From positions 1 to 39,112 of the forward strand of contig JANNBJ010000235.1 of NCBI GenBank assembly GCA_031385325.1: a stretch of DNA of 39,112 bases, read 5' to 3'. Positions 32,711 through 39,112 of this stretch are shown here, piece after piece. A program made the position numbers and the translations under genes. Positions within the stretch are counted from its first letter, which is position 1. Each line of letters opens with the position of its first letter. The notes beneath the pieces are model-generated. The model was given only the letters and a program-made list of their open reading frames with translations. It ran no database searches and had not been told where the DNA came from. This stretch comes from SYFY01 sp031385325. GTDB taxonomy: Bacteria; Pseudomonadota; Gammaproteobacteria; Pseudomonadales; Azotimanducaceae.

Positions 32711-33460
32711 TCAGCCTGCGAAGGCGCTTACGATGACAAACGACACGTTGTCCTGTGCGACACCGTTCAGGCACGCCCGCATCAACTGGTCTGCCACGTC
32801 ATCCAGTTCACCTGCCAATCGTGCTTCGATATCTGCCTGCGCGAGTTCTCGATACAAACCGTCGGAGCACAACAGGAATCGATCACCAGCCTCGAGATCA
32901 AAAACAACGACGTCGAGATGCAGCGGACCATGGCCCCCTACTGCCCGAGTGATGACGTTGGTATCCGTCGTGAGGGCCTCCGCTTCCGTGACATCGCCAA
33001 CATCCAGCAGATCTGATAGTGGATTGTGATCACGCGTGACCTGTTCGAGCGTTCCTGCACGAAAGCGATAGAGCCGACTGTCGCCGGCCCAGAGCGCAAC
33101 GCCATAGTTGCCAGCCGCAATAAAGACCACGACGGTACTGCCTACCGTTGCTCCCGCGAACCGGGTTTTGCCGTAGTCGTGCAGGCCTGTGTTGACCTGC
33201 AGCAATACGTCTTCGACCACATCGATGCGGTCCACCAGTTTGTGTTGGGTTTTGAATTCTACGATGCGAAGCGCTGCAGCAATGGCCTGGCTGGCGTAGT
33301 CCCCGGCTTCATGTCCTCCCATACCATCGGCGACCATCCACAGGCCTGCCTCGGATCGATCCAGCACCGCATCTTCGTTCAACCTGCGAACGTTGCCGCG
33401 ATGCGTTCGATGTGCACTGGCAAAGGCCAACGCCGGTGCCAGCAACTGGGCTTCAGACAT
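32711..33460 (-). CDS. PP2C-type protein phosphatase (PppA-like)
   Basis: This 249-residue PPM/PP2C phosphatase has 'HRTHRGNVRRLNEDAVLDRS' (metal-ligand Asp, about 30), 'MVADGMGGHEAGDYASQAI' (Asp about 45, the DGMGGH motif), 'LWAGDSRLYRFRAGTLEQVT', 'FLLCSDGLYREL' and 'DNVSFVIVSA' at the end. It would remove phosphate from Thr residues phosphorylated by the adjacent kinase, as PppA does for PpkA targets. Its start overlaps the FHA gene by 8 bases and its stop is 8 bases from the kinase start, so one operon is clear. Confidence 0.93.
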   Translation of the reverse strand: MSEAQLLAPALAFASAHRTHRGNVRRLNEDAVLDRSEAGLWMVADGMGGHEAGDYASQAIAAALRIVEFKTQHKLVDRIDVVEDVLLQVNTGLHDYGKTRFAGATVGSTVVVFIAAGNYGVALWAGDSRLYRFRAGTLEQVTRDHNPLSDLLDVGDVTEAEALTTDTNVITRAVGGHGPLHLDVVVFDLEAGDRFLLCSDGLYRELAQADIEARLAGELDDVADQLMRACLNGVAQDNVSFVIVSAFAG

Positions 33461-33851
33461 GGCTGTACCTCAATGCAGTGGTTGGTGCGAGTGGCTCACC
33501 AAGACTGAACCAGCCCTCACCCCACATAGGCAGTCGATCCCGGTGCAACAGACGAACATGTTCGTCTTCTGTCTGCACGAGCGTGCCGTTGGTGGAATGA
33601 TCAACGAGTTCGAACCGATGACCACGTGCGGGAAACTCAATGGTCGCGTGAAGTGCGGAAACAAACGCGCCAGGAATGCAAAGGTCGGCTTCGGCAGAAT
33701 TACCAAGCAAAAATGCAGTGCCAGGCGTGACGACGTATTCCCGATCCATCCAGATCAGGATCAATCGGGAAGGGGCGATCTCCCCATTACTCAACGACTC
33801 CCTGTCGCTCTGCACGCTCAGTTCCTGATACGGACTCCTGCGGCAAAGCAT
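33453..33851 (-). CDS. FHA domain protein of the kinase operon
   Basis: This protein of about 132 residues is mostly one forkhead-associated domain, which binds phosphothreonine: 'RLILIWMDREYVVTPG', 'TAFLLGNSAEADLCIPGAFV', 'SALHATIEF', 'FELVDHSTNGTLVQ'. The Ser and His of SxxH and the Asn-Gly of the recognition loop are kept, but the usual Gly-Arg pair reads Gly-Asn. It likely acts as phospho-target or scaffold for the kinase, as Fha1 does in type VI control. The start is uncertain: ATG 33851 is used, and a GTG at 33815 has a better Shine-Dalgarno (AGGA). Confidence 0.85.
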   Translation of the reverse strand: MLCRRSPYQELSVQSDRESLSNGEIAPSRLILIWMDREYVVTPGTAFLLGNSAEADLCIPGAFVSALHATIEFPARGHRFELVDHSTNGTLVQTEDEHVRLLHRDRLPMWGEGWFSLGEPLAPTTALRYSHV

Positions 33852-33882
33852 AGGCAAAGACGCATTAAACAGGTGATAACCC

Positions 33883-33924
33883 CGTCACATGCAGGCGACG
33901 GAGCGTCACACGCAAGTGACGGAG
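33883..33924. repeat. Two 21-bp tandem repeats upstream of the FHA gene
   Basis: Two adjacent 21-bp units at 33883-33903 and 33904-33924, each of the form CGTCACA-N-GCA-RG-N-GACGGAG, agree at 18 of 21 positions. The second unit holds CGTCAC and GTGACG six bases apart, a hairpin or dyad. The array lies between the enoyl-CoA hydratase stop and the FHA start, where the operon promoter should be, so it may be a regulator-binding site. Confidence 0.65.
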
Positions 33925-33962
33925 TTATGTCGCGACCAATTCAGATTGGCGTCATCTCACTG

Positions 33963-34754
33963 TCAGACTTTTCGAGCGCCCTTGAAATCCGGGGTGCGCT
34001 TTTCCATGAAGGCGGCGATGGCTTCTTTGTGCTCGGGTGAAACGTACGCCACCTTCAGGCCTTCGCCTTCCCGCTGCTGGACCAGTTTGAGATCGGTCTC
34101 CGCCGCATTCTGGGTAGCCAGCTTCTTGATCATGCGCAGCGCAACCTGCGGGTTTTCACCCATGGAACGTGCAACCGAAATGGCAGCGTCGACCAGATCC
34201 TCCGGCGCGACCACCCTGTCAACAAGCCCGAGGCTGAGTGCTTCATTGGCATCAACCGTACGACCGGTCAACATGAGTTCATTCGCCTTGCCAAAGCCAA
34301 CACGGGCAAACACGAATCGGGAACTGGCCAGTTCAGGCACCAGACCCATCTTCACGAACCGCAGGGACAATTTGGCGTTGGTGCTGGCGACGAGATAGTC
34401 CATCGGCAGAATCAACGTCGTGCCAAGACCGATCGCGGCGCCGTTGACCGCCGCAACCACTGGTTTGGAATCCCGCATCAGCCCTACCCAGTCCTGGGAT
34501 CGCGCACTGCGCCCCAGTGACGCGCCTTCCGACTGAGCCTTGAACACTGCTTCGATATCAGCACCAGCGCAGAAACCGCGACCCGCGCCAGTCATGACGA
34601 TGGCCCCGATATTGTCATCGGCATTGGCGGTAATGACTGCATCGGCCAGTTCTTCTGCCATCTGGTAAGTCCAGGCATTCAAGCGCTCCGGACGATTGAG
34701 GGTTATCAGGCAGACGTTATCGCGATTCTCGGACAGTATGGTTTGGTAGGTCAT
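33963..34754 (-). CDS. Enoyl-CoA hydratase/isomerase family protein
   Basis: This 263-residue crotonase-fold protein has 'ITLNRPERLNAWTYQMAEEL' (about 17-36), the oxyanion-hole loop 'IVMTGAGRGFCAGADIEAVF', 'KPVVAAVNGAAIGLGTTLIL' and 'SLGLVDRVVAPEDL'. Such enzymes hydrate or isomerise enoyl-CoA thioesters in fatty-acid oxidation; the exact acyl substrate is not readable. The gene starts 24 bases after the EamA transporter stop and may share its transcript. It fits with the two acyl-CoA synthetases elsewhere in the window, though they are not linked. Confidence 0.9.
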   Translation of the reverse strand: MTYQTILSENRDNVCLITLNRPERLNAWTYQMAEELADAVITANADDNIGAIVMTGAGRGFCAGADIEAVFKAQSEGASLGRSARSQDWVGLMRDSKPVVAAVNGAAIGLGTTLILPMDYLVASTNAKLSLRFVKMGLVPELASSRFVFARVGFGKANELMLTGRTVDANEALSLGLVDRVVAPEDLVDAAISVARSMGENPQVALRMIKKLATQNAAETDLKLVQQREGEGLKVAYVSPEHKEAIAAFMEKRTPDFKGARKV

Positions 34755-34778
34755 GGCTCCCCCGGTTATTGGTCACAC

Positions 34779-35654
34779 TCAGATCAGCAGCAGAATACCG
34801 CCGATGATCAACACGGCGCCCAGGATGTGTTTGAAATTGATCTGCTCGCGAAGTATCCAGATGGCCGTGACAAAGGTAAACAGCAGCTCCACCTGGGCGA
34901 CCGCACGAACCAGTGCTGCGCTCACCATCGTCATGGCGGTAAACCATCCGGCTGAAGCGCCTGCTCCGACCAATCCAACCCACACTCCCGATCGCCTGGC
35001 TCGCCAGACATCCCCAAGTTGGCCTGGCTCTCGAATCACCAGAAACAACCCCATCAGTACGACCTGCATGGCAAGCGCAACAGCCAGAGTCGCCGCGGCG
35101 CGTTCAACCGCGTCGCCCTGGGCCAGCGACATTGAAGCCGCACGATAACCCACCGCTGACAACGCAAATCCGCTGCCAGCAAGCAAACCCAGGACGACCG
35201 CCCGCTTGCCACTCAACAGTTCCCTGATTGAAGACTTGCCTGACAAAAGCACGACGCCGACGAACGAAATCGTTATGCCGATCAACATGATCCAGGTCAG
35301 CGACTCACCAAACAGGATGAATCCAAGCAGGGCTGCCTGCAGCGTCTCGGTTTTCGACAGCGCCGTCCCAACTGCAAAATTGCTGTCAACCATCGACGCA
35401 AGCAACGCAGACGTCGCGAACATCTGGGCAACGCCGCCAATCAGGCAGTAGCCAAAGAACGTCGTCGTCAGGGTGTGCAACACCTGATCGTTCATGACCA
35501 GCGATGCATAAACCCAGGCAAACGGCAGCGCATAGACAAACCGGACAAAGCTGGCACCATTCACTGACAACTTGCCCGCCAGCCGACGTTGCAGTAACGA
35601 TCGCAGATTCTGCAGAAAAGCAGCGCCGACCGTGATGATGATCCAGGAGTCCAT
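34779..35654 (-). CDS. DMT/EamA-family transporter
   Basis: This 291-residue membrane protein has about ten hydrophobic segments arranged as two EamA-like repeats. 'SFVRFVYALPFAWVYASL' closes the first helix pair, 'NFAVGTALSKTETLQAALLG' with the common 'KTE' and then 'FILFGESLTWIMLIGITIS' are typical of the family, and '...LFTFVTAIWILREQINFK' mirrors it in the second repeat. Substrates are diverse metabolites or drugs. The ATG at 35654 shares a base with the MATE stop (TGATG), so both are coupled; an upstream start would lie inside the MATE gene. Confidence 0.86.
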   Translation of the reverse strand: MDSWIIITVGAAFLQNLRSLLQRRLAGKLSVNGASFVRFVYALPFAWVYASLVMNDQVLHTLTTTFFGYCLIGGVAQMFATSALLASMVDSNFAVGTALSKTETLQAALLGFILFGESLTWIMLIGITISFVGVVLLSGKSSIRELLSGKRAVVLGLLAGSGFALSAVGYRAASMSLAQGDAVERAAATLAVALAMQVVLMGLFLVIREPGQLGDVWRARRSGVWVGLVGAGASAGWFTAMTMVSAALVRAVAQVELLFTFVTAIWILREQINFKHILGAVLIIGGILLLI

Positions 35655-37015
35655 CAGCCAGGATTTCCGGCTGGTTGCCCAACGAGCACGGGATTCAGGG
35701 AAAACTGTCGGAATCGCCACAGCAGCCCCACAGCAGCCACCGCCAGCCCGGTCGTCAATCCCATCCAGAACCCGTTCGGACCATAGGCATCAAAACCGAG
35801 GTAGCCATAACCAAGGATGACACCAACCGGAAAGCCGATCCCCCAATAGGCAAACAAGGCGATATACATTGGCGCCTTGGTGTCCTTGTAACCACGAAGC
35901 GAACCCAGTGCGGTCACCTGCGTGTCATCGAACAGTTGAAACAAAGCAACGAACACAAGCATCTGAACCGCCATCGCGGTGACTTCGGCATCATTGGTGT
36001 ACAGACCAGGAATCCACATCCGACAGACCAGAACCAAAATCGCTGCCAGAAGAGCAAAAATTGCCGCAACACCGATCGCCATCCAGCCACTGCGCCGCGC
36101 TGCCGCGAGATCGCCGGCACCGACATTGAAGCCAACACGAATGGCAGCCGCCATACCTATTCCCATGGGCAACATGAACGTCAGCCCACCCACGTTCATC
36201 GCGATCTGATGCGCTGCGACCGCTTCAACGCTGATCCGTCCGATCAACAAGGTCACGGCGGAAAACATGGCCATTTCAAGAAAATTGGAGAGGCCGATTG
36301 GCACTCCAAGCCGTACCAGACGCCCAATGGCTCTGAAGTCCGGCCAGCTGAATCGGTCGAACAATCCACTGGCACGCATCCTTGAATGCCGGACGATGAA
36401 GACCATGGCGATGAACTGGCTCCACGCGATGATTGCCGACGAATAACCGCAACCCATGCCGCCCAGTTTTGGCATGCCAAAATTGCCGTAGATGAATGCA
36501 TAGTTCAGCAGGATCTTGGTCGGCAGCGAAGCCAGCGCAAGCATCATCGCGGGTTTGGTCCAGGAATTACCTTCGCAGAGATAACGCAGGGCAAAAAAGC
36601 ACAGCAGCGGCATGACACCGTAGGAGAGGGCGTGCAGATAACCTACCGCGATCGGAATAGCGCGAGCATCTACACCGATGGCGTGATAGATCGGCTCAAC
36701 ATTATTGAACAGCGTCACCAGGACCAGACCACCCGCGAGCGAAATGAACAGCGCCTGGCGCACCACCTCGCCCATGTCGGAAACTCGACCTGCACCATGC
36801 AACTGCGCGACGGTGGGGGTTACCGCCATCACGATGCCGGCGACCAGGAACTGGGTAGGGAAGTACAAATTGCCACCCAGTGTCACGCCGGCCATATCCG
36901 TAGGGCTGACGTGTCCAACCATCACCGCGTCGGCAACACCCATGAACATCTGCGATAGCTGAGCGAGCACCATGGGTGCTGCCAGTCGCAGCAGAATGCC
37001 AAGTTCACCGCGCAC
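35654..37015 (-). CDS. MATE family multidrug exporter (NorM-like)
   Basis: This 453-residue protein has 12 hydrophobic segments. The first reads 'LLRLAAPMVLAQLSQMFMGV', then 'ADAVMVGHVSPTDMAGVTLG' and, in the second half, 'GRISVEAVAAHQIAMNVGGL', the marks of MATE proteins of the NorM branch, which extrude cationic drugs with Na+ or H+. A GTG at 37015 with GAGG five bases upstream gives the usual N-terminus; a TTG at 37054 would add 13 residues. It is divergent from the rubrerythrin gene across a region with two dyads, and the first gene of the MATE / EamA / enoyl-CoA hydratase run. Confidence 0.9.
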   Translation of the reverse strand: MRGELGILLRLAAPMVLAQLSQMFMGVADAVMVGHVSPTDMAGVTLGGNLYFPTQFLVAGIVMAVTPTVAQLHGAGRVSDMGEVVRQALFISLAGGLVLVTLFNNVEPIYHAIGVDARAIPIAVGYLHALSYGVMPLLCFFALRYLCEGNSWTKPAMMLALASLPTKILLNYAFIYGNFGMPKLGGMGCGYSSAIIAWSQFIAMVFIVRHSRMRASGLFDRFSWPDFRAIGRLVRLGVPIGLSNFLEMAMFSAVTLLIGRISVEAVAAHQIAMNVGGLTFMLPMGIGMAAAIRVGFNVGAGDLAAARRSGWMAIGVAAIFALLAAILVLVCRMWIPGLYTNDAEVTAMAVQMLVFVALFQLFDDTQVTALGSLRGYKDTKAPMYIALFAYWGIGFPVGVILGYGYLGFDAYGPNGFWMGLTTGLAVAAVGLLWRFRQFSLNPVLVGQPAGNPG

Positions 37016-37064
37016 ATGTACCTCGTCGGGAAATAAAGCGAAAGGTGGTGTCAACCTCGCCCGC

Positions 37065-37079
37065 AGGTCTGATAGACCT
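37065..37079. promoter_or_regulatory. Dyad in the MATE/rubrerythrin intergenic region
   Basis: AGGTCT-GAT-AGACCT is a perfect 6-bp dyad, 50-64 bases upstream of the MATE start and about 100 bases upstream of the rubrerythrin start. Candidate operator for either gene; the regulator is unknown. Confidence 0.4.
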
Positions 37080-37085
37080 CGTCTA

Positions 37086-37107
37086 TCGAATCAATCGAAG
37101 GATTCGA
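37086..37107. promoter_or_regulatory. Second dyad upstream of the rubrerythrin promoter
   Basis: TCGAATC (37086-37092) and GATTCGA (37101-37107) form an inverted repeat with an 8-base spacer. A TATACT -10-like hexamer follows at 37131-37136, 23 bases downstream, so a protein bound here would be at or near the -35 region of a rubrerythrin promoter. No clear -35 consensus is seen. Confidence 0.42.
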
Positions 37108-37181
37108 ATGGCCAGTGGGGCATTCAGCCGTATACTGCGACTCGCAAGCACGAAACCGATAACCATTGAGGAGGATACCTT

Positions 37182-37598
37182 ATGGAACTCAAGGTCAGTA
37201 AAACCCTGCAGCATCTCAAGGATGCATTTGCGGGCGAATCCCAGGCCAACCGTCGCTATCTGTACTTCGCTGCGAAGGCGGACGTCGAGGGCGAGAACGA
37301 CGTTGCAGCGGTATTCCGCTCAACGGCAGAAGGCGAGACGGGCCATGCACACGGCCACCTCGAGTACATGGAAGGTGTTGGCGATCCAGCAACGGGACTA
37401 CCGATTGGCTCCACTCGCAACAACCTGAAAGCGGCGATCGCCGGCGAAACCCACGAGTACACCGATATGTACCCTGGCATGGCCAAGACCGCTCGAACTG
37501 AAGGTTTTGACGAGATCGCCGACTGGTTCGAGACGCTGGCGAAGGCAGAGCGTTCACACGCCAATCGCTTCCAGAAGGCTCTGGACGCACTGGCGTAA
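37182..37598 (+). CDS. Rubrerythrin-like di-iron protein (no rubredoxin domain)
   Basis: This 138-residue protein is a four-helix bundle with di-iron ligand motifs: 'AGESQANRRYLYFAAKAD' (Glu about 19), 'STAEGETGHAHGHLEYM' with E-x-x-H, 'AGETHEYTDMYPGMAKTA' and 'LAKAERSHANRFQKAL'. The C-terminal rubredoxin-type FeS4 domain of classical rubrerythrin is absent, as in erythrin-like forms. The expected role is reduction of hydrogen peroxide. A strong AGGAGG Shine-Dalgarno lies upstream. It is followed by a terminator and then genes for an Fe-S protein and DUF3501. Confidence 0.92.
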   Translation: MELKVSKTLQHLKDAFAGESQANRRYLYFAAKADVEGENDVAAVFRSTAEGETGHAHGHLEYMEGVGDPATGLPIGSTRNNLKAAIAGETHEYTDMYPGMAKTARTEGFDEIADWFETLAKAERSHANRFQKALDALA

Positions 37599-37617
37599 GT
37601 CGCAGCCCCGCGACACC

Positions 37618-37644
37618 AAAAGGGGCCGCATGCGGCCCCTTTTT
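37618..37644 (+). terminator. Rho-independent terminator after the rubrerythrin gene
   Basis: A perfect palindromic stem (core AGGGGCCGCATGCGGCCCCT) is followed by TTTT, 20 bases after the rubrerythrin stop. It has the G+C-rich stem and T-run of an intrinsic terminator, and the preceding A-run allows it to work on the opposite strand as well. The downstream Fe-S gene would then need its own promoter or read-through. Confidence 0.9.
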
Positions 37645-37687
37645 CATGGTGGACAATGCTTCAACAGCGGTTGATGGAGATCTCGAC

Positions 37688-39040
37688 ATGGTGGTGAAAG
37701 AAGGCAATCTCAGTGCACCTGAGCGTCAGCCACTGGGCTGGCAGAAGGAGGAATTCTGGGATCACGACAAGCTCAATCATGAGCTCGAGCGTGTGTTTGA
37801 CATCTGTCATGGCTGTCGTCGCTGCGTAAACCTGTGCGACAGCTTTCCAACGCTCTTCGATCTCGTCGACGAATCGCCGACGATGGAAGTCGATGGCGTC
37901 AATAAAGCCGACTTCATGAAAGTGGTTGATCAATGCTTTCTCTGTGACCTCTGCGCCGAAACCAAGTGTCCTTATCTTCCGCCCCACGAATGGGCGGTGG
38001 ACTTTCCACATCTGATGCTGCGAGCCAAAGCGCAGAAATTCAAAGCCGGTGATACCACCTGGCGTGATCGCATCATCACCAGTACCGATCCCGTGTTCGA
38101 CCTCGTTTCAATACCCGGGATCAACCGTCTGGCCAATGCAGCGGCCGGTAGTCCAACGCTGCGTGAGTGGGGCCAGAAAATGGTCGGGATTCACGCGCAG
38201 GCACCACTGCCAAATTTCACTGCCAAAACCGTCAGCCGTTATCAGCCCGATACGTCTGGCGATGATCTCGTCACAAGAGCCTGCACGCGTACCACGGGAA
38301 AGGTTGCGATCTACGTCACCTGCTATGGCGACCACAATGAGCCAGAGGTGATCGAGGACATGGTCGCCGTATTTGTACACAACGGCATCAGCGTCAAGTT
38401 GCTCAAGGATGCGCGTTGCTGCGGCATGCCTAAACTTGAACTCGGCGATCTGCACAAAGTGGCCGCGCTCAAGGACACCAACCTGCCGATCTTTCTCGAC
38501 GCCATTCGCGACGGGTACGACATCATCGCGCCCATTCCTTCGTGCGTACTGATGTACAAACAGGAACTGCCGTTGATGTTCCCAGATGATGACGACGTCG
38601 CCAAGGTGCGTGACCGCTTCTTCGACCCTTTCGAGTATCTGATGCTGCGACACAAGGCCGGGCTGATTCTGACGAACTTCGCAACAACGCTTGGCAAGGT
38701 GGCTTACCACGTGGCCTGCCACCAGCGGGTGCAGAACTTCGGCATGAAGACGCGCGAGTTCCTGGAACTGGTTCCCGGCACTGAAGTCACCGCAATCGAA
38801 CGGTGTTCCGGTCACGATGGCACCTATGCCGTGAAAGCAGAAACCTACGACAAGGCGATGAAAATCGTTCGACCTGTGGTGCGCAGGGTCAACGAAATCG
38901 AACCGGACAGCTTTGGATCGGATTGCCCGATGGCAGGTCGGCTGATCGCGCACGGACTCGACAGGCAGGATCCGGACTCACCGCACGCTGCGGAACACCC
39001 CATCACCATGATTCGCCGCGCTTATGGAATCACCTCATGA
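37688..39040 (+). CDS. Two-cluster Fe-S protein with cysteine-rich (CCG-like) domains
   Basis: This 450-residue cytoplasmic protein has two [4Fe-4S] motifs: 'CHGCRRCVNLC' (C40, C43, C46, C50) and 'CFLCDLCAETKC' (C83, C86, C89, C94). Two cysteine-rich domains follow: 'VTCYGDHNEPE' with 'DARCCGMPKLE', and 'YHVACHQRVQNFG' with 'ERCSGHDGTY', where the second has CSG in place of CCG. It resembles the GlpC/HdrD-type Fe-S subunits of oxidoreductases, yet no flavin subunit is adjacent. The ATG at 37688 is preferred because GGAG lies eight bases upstream; an ATG at 37646 directly follows the terminator. Its stop overlaps the next gene (ATGA). Confidence 0.88.
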   Translation: MVVKEGNLSAPERQPLGWQKEEFWDHDKLNHELERVFDICHGCRRCVNLCDSFPTLFDLVDESPTMEVDGVNKADFMKVVDQCFLCDLCAETKCPYLPPHEWAVDFPHLMLRAKAQKFKAGDTTWRDRIITSTDPVFDLVSIPGINRLANAAAGSPTLREWGQKMVGIHAQAPLPNFTAKTVSRYQPDTSGDDLVTRACTRTTGKVAIYVTCYGDHNEPEVIEDMVAVFVHNGISVKLLKDARCCGMPKLELGDLHKVAALKDTNLPIFLDAIRDGYDIIAPIPSCVLMYKQELPLMFPDDDDVAKVRDRFFDPFEYLMLRHKAGLILTNFATTLGKVAYHVACHQRVQNFGMKTREFLELVPGTEVTAIERCSGHDGTYAVKAETYDKAMKIVRPVVRRVNEIEPDSFGSDCPMAGRLIAHGLDRQDPDSPHAAEHPITMIRRAYGITS

Positions 39041-39112
39041 AAAAACTCTCACGACAGGATCTGTTCGGGCTCGAGGCATACGCAGAAGCTCGGCCCACCT
39101 TCCGCAAACAGG
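39037..39112 (+). CDS. DUF3501 family protein, 5' part only
   Basis: The frame opens at ATG 39037, overlapping the Fe-S gene's stop, and runs off the right edge. The 25 visible residues begin 'MKKLSRQDLFGLEAYAEARP', the usual start of DUF3501 proteins, which are often encoded next to rubrerythrin and a two-cluster Fe-S protein. The function of the family is unknown. Only the first part of the gene is in the window. Confidence 0.8.
   Translation, partial: MKKLSRQDLFGLEAYAEARPTFRKQ

Noticed and set aside
29839..33851. Type VI secretion locus
   Set aside because: Only the kinase, phosphatase and FHA parts are present; no tss structural gene, Hcp or VgrG appears on either side.
38108..38953. 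281-residue minus-strand ORF
   Set aside because: Antisense of the two-cluster Fe-S protein gene.

Overview
The window looks like ordinary chromosome from a gammaproteobacterium, probably an aerobic, marine-type heterotroph. This is inferred from gene content: PBP1b with a TPR lipoprotein partner, GlcDEF glycolate oxidase, DUF3187 and TIGR04219 outer-membrane proteins, a TonB receptor, two acyl-CoA synthetases and an enoyl-CoA hydratase. GC content is moderately high. No rRNA, tRNA, CRISPR array, transposase gene or prophage was seen. About 40 protein genes are supported, most in short, tightly overlapping operons on the minus strand.

Layout. 0.2-2.7 kb (minus): a PPOX-fold / SRPBCC / YdeI-type trio and a fatty acid desaturase. 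2.8-7.3 kb: a DUF6886 gene whose 5' end abuts a small inverted-repeat element; a decayed outer-membrane protein gene; a UMF1-type MFS transporter; a lipoprotein; a glutaredoxin-like protein divergent from a DsbA-like thiol oxidase. A second copy of the inverted-repeat element fills that last divergent promoter region. 7.4-9.6 kb (minus): a TonB-dependent receptor behind a clear TPP riboswitch, predicting thiamin-repressible outer-membrane uptake. 9.8-13.2 kb (plus): DUF4126 membrane protein, PBP1b and its probable TPR lipoprotein activator. 13.3-18.3 kb (minus): glcD-glcE-glcF and an MFS carrier. 18.3-26.7 kb (minus): TIGR04219 barrel protein, nitronate monooxygenase-like protein, GST-like protein, AMP-dependent ligase, DUF3187 protein, diguanylate cyclase with 22-bp tandem repeats at its stop codon, and a second ligase. 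26.9-29.5 kb: small secreted peptide and PspC-like protein (plus), then a GATase / YkvA / DUF6279 lipoprotein operon (minus). 29.8-33.9 kb (minus): an FHA / PP2C phosphatase / PpkA-like kinase / tail-anchored protein operon. 34.0-37.0 kb (minus): MATE exporter, EamA transporter, enoyl-CoA hydratase. 37.2 kb to the right edge (plus): rubrerythrin, a two-cluster Fe-S protein and the start of a DUF3501 gene.

Themes. Envelope functions recur (peptidoglycan synthesis, outer-membrane barrels, lipoproteins, DsbA). The most notable items are the TPP riboswitch on a TonB receptor with a visible Shine-Dalgarno-sequestering hairpin, the two related mobile inverted-repeat elements (one apparently rebuilding the start of a gene), the PpkA/PppA/FHA-like signalling operon with no type VI secretion genes beside it, and the rubrerythrin / Fe-S / DUF3501 cluster. 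All family assignments are by eye from protein motifs; no database search was run.
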